From contig NZ_JACHJB010000005.1 of assembly GCF_014207745.1 (NCBI RefSeq), forward strand, positions 209,144 to 273,143: a DNA stretch of 64,000 bases. Direction: 5' to 3'. This document shows, in pieces, positions 43,527 to 51,786 of this stretch; position 1 is the stretch's first letter; every line of letters begins with the position of its first letter. The notes below the pieces were generated by a model, which worked only from the letters and a program-made list of their open reading frames with translations, had not been told where the DNA came from and did no database searches. The position numbers and the translations under genes are program-made. Source of the DNA: Nonomuraea muscovyensis (lineage in GTDB: Bacteria; Actinomycetota; Actinomycetes; Streptosporangiales; Streptosporangiaceae).

Positions 43527-44525
43527 GTGGCGGTTGCGTCCCACGCCGACCATCGGCGCGGCGCGCTGCGTGTCCTCGGCACGGTCATGGTCCTCCTCCT
43601 CGCGGTGAGCGCGACCCCCGCGCAGGCGGCGCCGAAACCCTCGGTCAAGCAGCTCAAGAAGGAACTCGCGGCCCTGCAGAAGGAGTCGGACGCGCTCATC
43701 ACCGACTACTACAACGGCCGCATCGCCCACGAGAAGGCGGAGAAGGCCGAGAAGGCCGCCCGCGACAAGCTCGCCGCCGCCCAGAAGGTGCTCGACCGGG
43801 AGTCCGCCCAGCTGAGGACGATCGCCGTCGCCCAGTACATGAACGCCTCCCCGTTCGGCGCCACCATGCTGACCCAGACGCCCACCGGTGCGGACGGCCA
43901 CCTGGCCAGGCTCGCCCTGAACAGGCACCTGATCGACGAGCAGGGCGCCCGGCTGAGCGGGTTCGCCCGGGTGCGTGACACCCACCGGCAGGCGCAGCAG
44001 GAGGCTGCCGCCCGCAGCGACGAGCTCGGCGACCAGGTCGAGGACCTCGCCGACCGCAAGGCGCGCGCCGAGAAGCTGATCGAGCGGATCCGGGACAAGA
44101 TCGACCAGCTCCACCGGGCCCCCGGGGTGCGGCGCTCGGACGGCACCTGGGTGCCCCAGCTCCCCGAAGGGGCCGACCACATCACGCCTCGCATGCGCCT
44201 GGTGAAGACCCTCATCCAGGAACGGTTCGAGGTGCCGTTCGGCATCGGCTGCTACCGGCAGATCCAGGACGGCGGCGAGCACCCGCTCGGCCGGGCGTGC
44301 GACTTCATGCTGAGCCGCGGTGGCGCCATGCCCTCGGCGGCCGAGGTCCAGCGCGGCAACGAGATCGCCGAATGGGCGATCAAGAACGCCGACCGGCTGG
44401 CCGTCATGTACATCATCTACCGCCAGCGCATCTGGCACGCACGCACCGGCGCCTGGCGCACCATGTCGGACCGTGGCGGCGCCACGGCCAACCACTACGA
44501 CCACCCGCATATCTCGGTCTACTGA
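43527..44525 (+). CDS. Secreted coiled-coil protein with LAS/M15-like peptidase domain
   Basis: The 332-aa protein has a signal peptide (about 1-36, ending ATPAQAA), a long coiled coil (about 38-85 and 150-200, rich in Lys/Glu/Ala) and a C-terminal domain (about 215-332). The C-terminal domain contains the LAS metallopeptidase motifs: HPLGRACDF (H and D, about 252-260) and HPHISV at the end, with PFGIGCY before them. This suggests a zinc D,D- or L,D-carboxypeptidase-like enzyme acting on peptidoglycan, with the coiled coil setting position as in other wall hydrolases. The GTG follows AAAGGAGCAGT. Confidence 0.85.
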   Translation: MAVASHADHRRGALRVLGTVMVLLLAVSATPAQAAPKPSVKQLKKELAALQKESDALITDYYNGRIAHEKAEKAEKAARDKLAAAQKVLDRESAQLRTIAVAQYMNASPFGATMLTQTPTGADGHLARLALNRHLIDEQGARLSGFARVRDTHRQAQQEAAARSDELGDQVEDLADRKARAEKLIERIRDKIDQLHRAPGVRRSDGTWVPQLPEGADHITPRMRLVKTLIQERFEVPFGIGCYRQIQDGGEHPLGRACDFMLSRGGAMPSAAEVQRGNEIAEWAIKNADRLAVMYIIYRQRIWHARTGAWRTMSDRGGATANHYDHPHISVY

Positions 44526-44554
44526 GGAGGGCGTGCGTGCCGCGTGCCCCCGCC

Positions 44555-45301
44555 TCAGAACTCGTCGTGGCCCGAGACCTGGCCGATCGGGAAGACGTGG
44601 CGGGTGGCGGCGCAGATGGTCTCCAGGACGTGGACGGGCGTGCCGCCGGTCGAGTAGCCGGCGCGCAGCACCTGGACGATCCACTCGCCCGGGTCCAGTT
44701 CGAGTGTCCGGTGCTCGAACGGGGTCGGCGGGCGGGCGGTGAGGGTCTCCTCGGCGTGGCCGAAGGCGTGGCCCAGGGCGACCAGTGCCGACTGCAGCGA
44801 GGGCCGGACGAAGCCGGGCTTGGCCAGGCGGGTGCCGCCGAACAGATCGGCGCGGAAGTAGCTGGTCGCGATGCGCACCGGCACGCCGTCGGCCGTCATC
44901 ATCTTGCGGCGGGCGATCACCTCGGCGCCGGGCTCGACCCGCAGGCAGGCCGCCACGTGATCGGCGGCCGGCTCCGGGCCCACGTACAGCATCCGGCGGC
45001 CCGCCTCGATGCCCTGCCGCTCGGCCTCCGCCAGGAACAGCGACGCCGACGCCCGTACGGCGGGCTCTGTCGGCAGGGCACGGCGGACGACCACCCGGGC
45101 CGCCCGCGACGTGGGCCCGGCCGCTCCGTCGTCGGGCTCGGCCGGGTGGCCGGACTCGCGGGCCTCGGCGAGGGCCGCGCGGCGCAGCTCCGCCGCCTCG
45201 GCGAGGAGGTCCTGCTGCTCGGCCATGAGACGGGACAGGGCACGGGCCCGCTCCAGGGGGTCTTTCACCTGCGCGATGTCCTTCAACGTCATGGCGTCCA
45301 T
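44555..45301 (-). CDS. UTRA-domain regulator lacking the GntR DNA-binding domain
   Basis: The 248-aa protein ends in a UTRA ligand-binding domain (about 70-245; AEVIARRKMMTADGVPVRIATSYF, TARPPTPFEHRTLELDPGEWIVQVLRAGY), as in HutC/FarR-type GntR regulators. The expected N-terminal winged helix is missing. Instead the first 45 residues (LKDIAQVKDPLERARALSRLM...) match the KDPxxRA helices that precede sigma-like HTH motifs in many actinobacterial proteins, but the HTH itself is absent. It may act without DNA binding or dimerise with another regulator. GAGGAGG lies 10 nt upstream. It diverges from the kinase gene. Confidence 0.75.
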   Translation of the reverse strand: MDAMTLKDIAQVKDPLERARALSRLMAEQQDLLAEAAELRRAALAEARESGHPAEPDDGAAGPTSRAARVVVRRALPTEPAVRASASLFLAEAERQGIEAGRRMLYVGPEPAADHVAACLRVEPGAEVIARRKMMTADGVPVRIATSYFRADLFGGTRLAKPGFVRPSLQSALVALGHAFGHAEETLTARPPTPFEHRTLELDPGEWIVQVLRAGYSTGGTPVHVLETICAATRHVFPIGQVSGHDEF

Positions 45302-45398
45302 CCGGGCGCTGCCTCCTCACCGTCCGATCGTCACCGTCCGATCGTCTCGCCTGACTCTAGCCCCCGCGCCGGGCAGTCCAGGTAAGGTCAGATTCCGA

Positions 45399-45430
45399 TG
45401 CAAGCGACTTGCAAGGAAAAGTGAAAATAG
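45399..45430 (+). promoter_or_regulatory. Palindrome TGCAAG-CGA-CTTGCA upstream of the kinase
   Basis: A perfect 6-bp inverted repeat (45399-45413) lies in the 136-bp divergent gap, 25 nt before the kinase ATG. It continues into AAGGAAAAGTGAAAAT, which repeats the pattern seen before the peptidase gene at 43440. It is a candidate operator, perhaps for the divergent UTRA protein or another regulator. Confidence 0.4.
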
Positions 45431-45437
45431 TCCTGTT

Positions 45438-48104
45438 ATGGCGTCTGTTACTGAGCTCAGACCCGGTGATCCCCCCAGTCTCGGCGGCCACGAGCTGCGC
45501 GGCCGGCTCGGCGAGGGCGGGCAGGGCGTCGTCTATCTGGGAGTGGACGGGCACGGCGGCCTGGTCGCCGTGAAATGGCTGCGCCCCCACCTGGCGGGTG
45601 ACGCGGTGGCGGCCGAGCGGTTCGCCCGGGAGGCGGCCGCCGCCCAGCGGGTGGCGCCGTTCTGCACCGCGAAGGTGCTCGCCACCGGGGTGCAGGACGA
45701 GCGGCCGTACATCGTCAGCGAGTACGTGGACGGCCCGTCGCTGGAGCAGCTCGTGACCGAGGACGGGCCGCGCTCCGACGCGGCGCTGTACCGGCTGGCG
45801 ATCGGCACCGCGACCGCGCTGGCCGCCGTCCACCGGGCCGGCATCGTGCACCGTGACCTCAGCCCCGCGAACGTCCTGCTCGGCAGCGAGGGCTGGCGCG
45901 TCATCGACTTCGGCATCGCCAGAGCGCTCGACGCGACCTCCACCATCACCGCCATGCCCGTGGGCACCCCGGCGTACATGGCGCCGGAGCAGATCCTCGA
46001 CCAGCGCGTGGGGCCGCCCGTGGACATGTTCGCGTGGGGCTGCCTGATGGTGTACGCCGCCTCCGGACGTGGGCCGTTCGTGGCCGCGTCGATGCCGCTG
46101 ATCGTCCAGCGGGTCCTGTACACCGAGCCGGACCTCGCGCCGCTCGGCGGGCCGCTGCGCGAGCTGGTGGCGGCCTGCCTGGCCAAGGACCCGGCGCGGC
46201 GGCCGACGGCCGAGCAGGTGATCCGCCGCCTGCTGGAGCAGCCCGCCCCGGACCCCGCCGACACCCGGCAGGCCACCGCCGTCCTGGCCCTCCCACCGTC
46301 CACCCCCGCCCCCGAACCCCCACCCGGCTCCGCGCCAGGCCCCGGCTCCGCGCCCATCCCCGGTCCCGGTCCCGGCTCCGGTCCTGGTCCCGGTCTTGTG
46401 CCCGGTCCCGGACCCATGTCCGGCCCGGGGGCCGCGTCCGGGGGAGCGCCGCTGTGGGCCCCGCCAGGCGCAGGGCCAGTCAGGGCGCCCGGTTCGGGTC
46501 CGCAGTCTCCGTCAGGGTCGGTCCCTTATGGGGCGCCCGGTTCGGGTCCGCAGTCTCCGTCAGGGTCGGTCCCGTATGGGGCGCCCGGTTCGAGTCCGCA
46601 GTCTCCGTCAGGGTCGGTCCCGTATGGGGCGCCCGGTTCGGGTCCGCAGTCTCCGTCAGGGTCGGTCCCGTATGGGGCGCCCGGTTCGGGTCCGCAGTCT
46701 CCGCCTGGGCCGGTCCCGTACGGGGTGCCCGGTTCGGGTCCGCAGTCTCCGCCTGGGCCGGTCCCGTACGGGGTGCCCGGTTCGGGTCCGCAGTCTCCGC
46801 CTGGGCCGGTCCCGTACGGGGTGCCCGGTTCGGGGCTGTATCCGCGGCAGGACCCTCGCCCGCGTCCGGCCCACCCTCAGCCGGGTGCGGGTCCGTATGC
46901 GGCGCCCGCTTCGGGGCCGGGTGCGGTGCCCGGCGTCGGACCCGGCGGGCCGCCGGGTTCGGGGCCGCACGGAGCGCCGGGAGCGCCGGGAGCGCCGGGA
47001 GCGCCGGGCGGGTCGTATGGTGGCCGGGCGCTGCCCGATCGCGGCAGGAGGGGACTGTGGGTCGGCGTGGCCGTCGCCGCCACGGCCGTCGTCGTGGCCC
47101 TCGCCGTGGTCGCCGTCGTCGTCAACCGGCGCGACCAGCCGAACCCGGTCGCCACCTCGGCCGCGACCGCGTCGCCGAGCCCCACCCGTACGCCCGTCCC
47201 CACCACCGGCCTGGCCACCTCGACGCCGGCCGACACCGACGGCACCCTGTACGAGAGCCCGGCCGACCCGGTCAGGCTCACGACGTACAAGCTGCGCGAC
47301 CCCAAGACGCAGACGTGGGTGTACTACGCCCGCGACACCCTCACCGGCCCTTTCGTGAAATATCCGCAACTGTGGGAGAACGTCCTGTCGCCCGACGGGC
47401 GTTACCTCGCCGGCCGGGGCAAGGAGTTCGTGGACGGCCACGACACCGTGCGGATCACCGACCGGGTGACCGGCGGCACGTTCACCGTCAAGACCTCCCA
47501 GCAGCCGCTCAGCGCGTACGTCCAGGCCTGGTCGCGTGACAGCACCCGCGTCCTGGTGAACCTCGGCAACCCCGTCAAGGGCGTGTGGCAGTCGACCGGG
47601 TTCGCGATCGTGAACGTGGCCACCCGGCAGGTCGGCATCGCCTCCCTCCGGGAGGGCTCGCTGAAGGGCATCCGCTACGGGTTCGACCACCTCGACACCG
47701 GCGTGGTCGCGTTGTCGAACGACACCACCCAGCAGGCGCTGCGCTTCTTCGACGCGACCGGCCGGCGGGTCCGGCACGTGCCCAACGTGGGCGCGGCCGT
47801 CGCCGAGTCGCTGTTCTCCCCGTCGGGTGAGCGGTTCGTCACCAACTGTCCGGGGCTCGGCAACGGCACCAACTGCGTCTACGACTCGGTCACCGGCTCC
47901 GAGCTCAGGCGCTTCACCTCACCATGTGTGAGCCTGGCCACCTGGTACGACGACGAGCACGTGGTGTGCTGGGTGCGGACCGGGCCGGGCGCCCGGAACC
48001 AGCTTCAGGTGCTCGACTTCACCGGCGCGCCCGTGCGCACCCTCCTCGACATGCCGACGAACGCGGCCAACATGGACGTGATCTACACCTTCACACGCCC
48101 GTAG
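45438..48104 (+). CDS. Transmembrane Ser/Thr protein kinase with repeat linker and beta-propeller ectodomain
   Basis: The 888-aa receptor-like kinase has a cytosolic kinase domain (about 10-270): P-loop LGEGGQGVVY, VAVKW Lys, catalytic loop HRDLSPANVLL (Ser in place of the usual Lys after HRDL), DFGIA and APEQ. Next is a Pro/Gly/Ser-rich linker (about 280-535) containing seven 16-residue repeats, one membrane helix (about 540-560, VGVAVAATAVVVALAVVAVVV) and an extracellular seven-bladed-like domain (about 600-888; LSPDGRYLAG, WSRDSTRVL, FSPSGERF). The ectodomain probably senses a wall or external ligand. The ribosome site is weak. Confidence 0.87.
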   Translation: MASVTELRPGDPPSLGGHELRGRLGEGGQGVVYLGVDGHGGLVAVKWLRPHLAGDAVAAERFAREAAAAQRVAPFCTAKVLATGVQDERPYIVSEYVDGPSLEQLVTEDGPRSDAALYRLAIGTATALAAVHRAGIVHRDLSPANVLLGSEGWRVIDFGIARALDATSTITAMPVGTPAYMAPEQILDQRVGPPVDMFAWGCLMVYAASGRGPFVAASMPLIVQRVLYTEPDLAPLGGPLRELVAACLAKDPARRPTAEQVIRRLLEQPAPDPADTRQATAVLALPPSTPAPEPPPGSAPGPGSAPIPGPGPGSGPGPGLVPGPGPMSGPGAASGGAPLWAPPGAGPVRAPGSGPQSPSGSVPYGAPGSGPQSPSGSVPYGAPGSSPQSPSGSVPYGAPGSGPQSPSGSVPYGAPGSGPQSPPGPVPYGVPGSGPQSPPGPVPYGVPGSGPQSPPGPVPYGVPGSGLYPRQDPRPRPAHPQPGAGPYAAPASGPGAVPGVGPGGPPGSGPHGAPGAPGAPGAPGGSYGGRALPDRGRRGLWVGVAVAATAVVVALAVVAVVVNRRDQPNPVATSAATASPSPTRTPVPTTGLATSTPADTDGTLYESPADPVRLTTYKLRDPKTQTWVYYARDTLTGPFVKYPQLWENVLSPDGRYLAGRGKEFVDGHDTVRITDRVTGGTFTVKTSQQPLSAYVQAWSRDSTRVLVNLGNPVKGVWQSTGFAIVNVATRQVGIASLREGSLKGIRYGFDHLDTGVVALSNDTTQQALRFFDATGRRVRHVPNVGAAVAESLFSPSGERFVTNCPGLGNGTNCVYDSVTGSELRRFTSPCVSLATWYDDEHVVCWVRTGPGARNQLQVLDFTGAPVRTLLDMPTNAANMDVIYTFTRP
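46485..46820 (+). repeat. Seven 48-bp repeats in the kinase linker
   Basis: Seven in-frame units of 48 bp encode APGSGPQSP(S/P)G(S/P)VPYG. Four units have SGS, three PGP. Copies within each type are almost identical, so copy number may vary between strains. Confidence 0.92.
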
Positions 48105-48108
48105 CGGG

Positions 48109-49071
48109 TCAGCGCACGCGGCCGCGAGGGCGCAGGCGGGTGCCGGGCAGGACGGGGGCGGGGAGCGGCGCTCCGTCGAACCCCTCGACGGAGCCGAACC
48201 TCTCGCCCTCCATCCACTCCTTGCGGAACGCGACGATCTCGTCGTGGTCGCGGCCGACGAAGTTCCACCACATCACGATCTCCTCGGCGAACGGCTCGCC
48301 GCCGATGAGCAGCAGCCGGCCGTGCCCGCGCACGGTCAGGCGGGTCCGGCCGGGCGGCAGGTAGCGTAGCGGCCCCGCCTCCAGCGGCTCGACCGCGCCG
48401 TCGAGCAACAGCGCCCCGTGCTCGAACGCCGGGTCGAGCGGCAGCTCGGCGGCCCCGTCGACGGTCACCTCAGCCCCCACCAGCGGCGTGTGGGCGGTCG
48501 CCGGCGAGCGCACCCCGCCGAACTCGCCCATCGCCACGACCGCCGTGAACCCCGGCCCCGAGCACTCCGGCAGCGCGGGGTGGTGCTCGAAGGCCGGCTC
48601 GACGTTCCGGCGGCCGGCGGGCAGCGCCACCCACAGCTGCACCCCGTGCAGCGTCTGCTCGCCGGACTCCTCCGAGTGGGAGATGCCCCGGCCCGCGGTC
48701 ATCAGGTTGAGCTGCCCGGGGCGGATCCGCTGCAGGCTGCCGAGGCTGTCGCGGTGCAGCACCTCGCCCGCCAGCAGCCAGGACACCGTCTGCAGGCCGG
48801 TGTGCGGGTGCGGCGGCACCCGCATGGCCGCCACCTCCGGCCCGTAGGCGTCGACGAAGCACCAGGCGCCGATCATGCGCCGGTGCACGTGGGGCAGGGT
48901 CCTGCTCACCCGCATCGCGCGGGGACCGCCCAGCGGCACGTCGCGCCCGGCCAGCAGCTCGGTCCCGGCGTCGGCACCGGGCGGCGCCGTGGTCGCGGCG
49001 TGACCACCGTGCGATGCCGAGGTCTCGGCTCCGCACCGAATCTCGCGGGGGTCCCGCTCCAGGTTGCTCAC
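48109..49071 (-). CDS. Pirin-family protein
   Basis: The 320-aa bicupin has the pirin metal motif HPHTGLQTVSWLLAGEVLHRDSLG (about 87-110; His, His and a later His/Glu ligand), MTAGRGISHSEES (about 124-136) and the C-terminal pirin domain (about 200-310). Pirins are iron-binding proteins; some have quercetinase activity, others alter transcription or pyruvate metabolism. The GTG start lies 15 bp after the MBL gene's stop, so the two form an operon. Confidence 0.9.
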   Translation of the reverse strand: MSNLERDPREIRCGAETSASHGGHAATTAPPGADAGTELLAGRDVPLGGPRAMRVSRTLPHVHRRMIGAWCFVDAYGPEVAAMRVPPHPHTGLQTVSWLLAGEVLHRDSLGSLQRIRPGQLNLMTAGRGISHSEESGEQTLHGVQLWVALPAGRRNVEPAFEHHPALPECSGPGFTAVVAMGEFGGVRSPATAHTPLVGAEVTVDGAAELPLDPAFEHGALLLDGAVEPLEAGPLRYLPPGRTRLTVRGHGRLLLIGGEPFAEEIVMWWNFVGRDHDEIVAFRKEWMEGERFGSVEGFDGAPLPAPVLPGTRLRPRGRVR

Positions 49072-49086
49072 GCCACGACTCTAGGC

Positions 49087-50205
49087 TCAGGTCAGCGTCT
49101 CCCACCACCCGTCCACGGCCGGGGCGGCGTCGGTGTCCACGGCCTCGCCCGGCCGGGGCACCATGATCGAGACGTCGCGGGCCTTGGCCTCGCGCCACAG
49201 GCGTTCCACCGGCTCCGCCCACGGGTGCAGCGCCAGCGTGAACGTCGCCCAGTGCACCGGCAGCAACACCCGGCCGCCCAGGTCGAGGTGGGCGTTGACC
49301 GCCTCCTCGGGGTTCATGTGGATGTCGGGCCAGGCGGGGCTGTAGGCGCCGATCGGCATCAGCGTCAGGTCGAACGGGCCGTGCGCCGAGCCGATGCCCC
49401 GGTACCCCTCGAAGTAGCCGGAGTCGCCCGCGTAGAACACGCGCCTGGCCGGCCCGGCCACCACCCACGACCCCCACAGGGTGTCGTTACGGGTGAGCGT
49501 GCGGCCGGAGAAGTGCCGCGCGGCGGTCGCGACGAAGCGCAGCCCCGCGACCTCGGCCTCCTCCTCCCAGTCCAGCTCGATGATCCGGTACGCGGGCACG
49601 CCCCAGCGTTCCAGGTGTGCGCCGATGCCCAGCGGCACCAGGAACGGCGCGCGCTGCGTGGCCGTCAGCGACCGGACGGTGGCCATGTCGAGGTGGTCGT
49701 AGTGGTCGTGCGAGATGGCGATCGCGTCGACCTGCGGCAGCTCGTCCAGCGACACCGGCAGCGGGTGGTGCCGCTTCGGCCCGGCGAACTGCGCGGGGGA
49801 GGGACGCGCGCTCCACACCGGGTCGAACAGCACCCGCCGTCCCTCGATCTCCACCAGCGTGGTCGCGTGGCCGAGCCAGACGGCCCGCACACCGGTCGGC
49901 GAGGGGTCGCCGGCGGGCGGCGTCCGTAGCGGCACCGGCCCGGCCGGGCGGCGCCGGTCGCGGTCCTTGGCCAGCTCGCGCAGCAACCCGGGTGGCGGCG
50001 TGGACACGAGGGTGGGCTCGGGCATCGGGTTGAAGAAGGCGCCGTCCCTGAACTGCGGCGAGCGCCGGATCCGGGCCTCGCGGTCCGGTCCCGACCTCAG
50101 GGGGCGCACGCCCAGCTCGGCGGGCACGTCGCGCAGCGCCCAGCCCGCCGCCGCCAGGGCCGCCCCGCCCACGAGGATCCGTCGTGCCGTCCGCAGTCGT
50201 GCCAT
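49087..50205 (-). CDS. MBL-fold metallo-hydrolase (UlaG/NAPE-PLD-like)
   Basis: The 372-aa protein has a basic, hydrophobic N-terminus (ARRILVGGAALAAAGWAL) that may be a membrane anchor. The metallo-beta-lactamase fold follows: VWLGHATTLVEIEGRRVLFDPV, the metal motif ISHDHYDHLD (about 158-167), FYAGDSGYFEGY and a C-terminal His in LLPVHWATF. The order resembles NAPE-phospholipase-D-like and lactonase-type hydrolases. Substrate unknown. The ATG follows GGGGAGAGTGAGCG. Pirin is encoded directly downstream. Confidence 0.87.
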   Translation of the reverse strand: MARLRTARRILVGGAALAAAGWALRDVPAELGVRPLRSGPDREARIRRSPQFRDGAFFNPMPEPTLVSTPPPGLLRELAKDRDRRRPAGPVPLRTPPAGDPSPTGVRAVWLGHATTLVEIEGRRVLFDPVWSARPSPAQFAGPKRHHPLPVSLDELPQVDAIAISHDHYDHLDMATVRSLTATQRAPFLVPLGIGAHLERWGVPAYRIIELDWEEEAEVAGLRFVATAARHFSGRTLTRNDTLWGSWVVAGPARRVFYAGDSGYFEGYRGIGSAHGPFDLTLMPIGAYSPAWPDIHMNPEEAVNAHLDLGGRVLLPVHWATFTLALHPWAEPVERLWREAKARDVSIMVPRPGEAVDTDAAPAVDGWWETLT

Positions 50206-50277
50206 CGCTCACTCTCCCCTGGAGTTCCGTCTCTGGTTGCTCAACTGACCGAGTCGCGCTCGGTGTTCCCGATACGG

Positions 50278-50292
50278 CGATATATCGCGATA
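50278..50292 (-). promoter_or_regulatory. Overlapping palindromes CGATATATCG and TATCGCGATA
   Basis: Two nested perfect palindromes (50278-50287 and 50283-50292) lie 73-87 nt upstream of the MBL start, in an otherwise GC-rich gap. AT-rich palindromes of this kind are typical operators of small winged-helix repressors (PadR-like by recollection). Probably controls the MBL-pirin operon. Confidence 0.45.
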
Positions 50293-50322
50293 GCGTCAGG
50301 TTAGCGGGATCATGGCGGTGCC

Positions 50323-50363
50323 GCGTTCAGCCGTGTTCATCCGTGTTCATCGCGTTCAGCCGC
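50323..50363. repeat. Short repeats of CGTTCAGC / CGTGTTCATC at the DUF3152 stop
   Basis: The elements GCGTTCAGCCG and CGTGTTCATC each occur twice around the stop codon of the leftward DUF3152 gene. Confidence 0.55.
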
Positions 50364-51090
50364 GCTTCGATGGGTACGGCCAGGGGTTGGGGCGGCACCG
50401 GCCCAGGGACATCGACTGCTGCACCATGACCGGGGCGAGCCGCCCGGGCGCCGGACACGTGCTGTGACCGTGGCCGAGGCCGTGGCCCACCTCGTGGTTG
50501 ACCAGGTAGCTGCGGTAGGCGGCCAGGTCGCCCTCGTACTGCGGGACGCCGCGCGCCCACCGCAGCGCGTTGATCACCGAACGCAGGCCGTTCCAGCAGG
50601 ACAGGCGGCCCGCGGTGTCCAGCGGCAGGCACTGCAGGTCCGTCAGCGCCGGACTCGACAGGGCGACGCGCAGCCGAACCGGGCCGTGGTCGACGCGCTG
50701 GAAGCGCGCCCACCCGCGCGGGTCGTTGAGCGTGCGGTGCACCTGTGCGGCGAACGTCCTCCGGTCGAACGGCAGGCCGCGTTCGACCTCCACCAGGTAG
50801 CGCACCACCGTGCCCCGTCCCGGCCGCGCGGGCGCGGCTCCGGGGACGACCGCGTACCGGCCCGAGGCGGAGCGCGGCACCCGCGCCGGGCGCGGCCGCA
50901 CGGCTACCCTCGCGCCGCCTGCGGCGGCGGGCCGGCCCTGCGCGGCCTGGGCACGGCCCGTGTGCCGCTCCAGCAGGGGCAACACGTCGCAGCCGGCGGT
51001 CAGGAGCGCCACGGCGGGCAGCAGCGCGACGGGCACCATCGAGGACCGCACCACCGAGGCGTGCAACACGGACAACACTGACGGGCGCAC
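50356..51090 (-). CDS. DUF3152 lipoprotein with zincin motif
   Basis: The 244-aa protein has a lipoprotein signal peptide (lipobox LTAGC, Cys about 34). A proline-rich spacer (about 40-85) precedes the DUF3152 domain (about 90-235). That domain contains HEVGHGLGHGH, the HExxHxxxxxH zinc-binding motif of metzincin-like peptidases, near residue 201. Paired Cys (LQCLPL, LSCWNG) may form a disulfide. Homologues are widespread in actinobacteria and predicted to be surface metalloproteases. The GTG follows GGGGAGACGT. Confidence 0.88.
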   Translation of the reverse strand: MRPSVLSVLHASVVRSSMVPVALLPAVALLTAGCDVLPLLERHTGRAQAAQGRPAAAGGARVAVRPRPARVPRSASGRYAVVPGAAPARPGRGTVVRYLVEVERGLPFDRRTFAAQVHRTLNDPRGWARFQRVDHGPVRLRVALSSPALTDLQCLPLDTAGRLSCWNGLRSVINALRWARGVPQYEGDLAAYRSYLVNHEVGHGLGHGHSTCPAPGRLAPVMVQQSMSLGRCRPNPWPYPSKRG

Positions 51091-51228
51091 ACACGTCTCC
51101 CCACTCGATCACGGCGGGGAGGGGTCGATCATACGATGGGCCGCCCATGCCTTCCCGGCGATCCGGGAAAGAGCCTCACGGTGTTCGCCGGACCGCCGGC
51201 CGGTGGACCGGTGCGGTGAGCGGGTCGC

Positions 51229-51290
51229 GGTGAATGTCATGGTGAATGTGGCGGTGAATGTCATGGTGAACGTCGCGGTAAATGCGGTGG
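51229..51290. repeat. Five 12-bp tandem repeats GCGGTGAATGTC / ATGGTGAATGTG
   Basis: Twelve-bp units alternating in a 24-bp superperiod run through this block. In one frame they read VNVMVNVAVN, but no gene context supports translation. Confidence 0.7.
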
Positions 51291-51697
51291 ACGACCGGCG
51301 GGCGGCATCAGTAGAGTGCGGGACCATGTCGAGCCCGGAGGCGTCAAGACGCCGGCCACCGGTCGTCCGGTGGCTTACCGCGATGTCGCACTGATTCGGC
51401 CGCGCCCGCGTGGGCGCCGGCCTCCTTTTCGCGACCGCGCCACCGGATCGCCCCTCGCGCGGGTTGTGTCCGGCCTCGACCGTGCGTCCCCCGTGTCCAC
51501 GACCGCGTTCATGCCGCGTCCATGGTCATCCCATGCCGTGTGTATGACCGCGTTCACGGACGCGTCCGCGACGCCGGTGGGCCGCGCGGCGCTCGCGCCT
51601 CCGGCCTGACGGTCTCCCTGAGCCGAGGTCCCGGGCGGTCGTCCGAGGTCCTCGCTCCGCGCCGTCTTCCCGGATGTCGCGATCCGCCGCTTCCCTT

Positions 51698-51765
51698 GTC
51701 GATCCGGTGACGTCGATCCACTGACGTCGTTCCGGTGACGTCGATCCACGGCGTCGATCCATGAC
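51698..51765 (+). repeat. Direct repeats of TGACGTCGATCCA before the MFS gene
   Basis: The 13-mer and its variants occur about five times (for example GGTGACGTCGATCCACTGACGTCG), ending 20 nt before the MFS start. TGACGTCG contains the palindrome GACGTC. They may be binding sites in the promoter region. Confidence 0.6.
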
Positions 51766-51786
51766 GTGGTTGCGGAGAGTCCTGCT

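Larger units (their letters stand above)
51091..51786. other. Gene-free stretch of about 700 bp with repeat blocks
   Basis: No protein-like frame is present. The region holds two repeat blocks (51229-51290 and 51698-51765) described separately; the second lies directly in front of the MFS gene. Confidence 0.5.

Noticed and set aside
51760..51786. Leader peptide/attenuator for the Cmx-like exporter
   Set aside because: The only short ATG frame runs on into the exporter gene without a stop or the paired hairpins expected of a translational attenuator.
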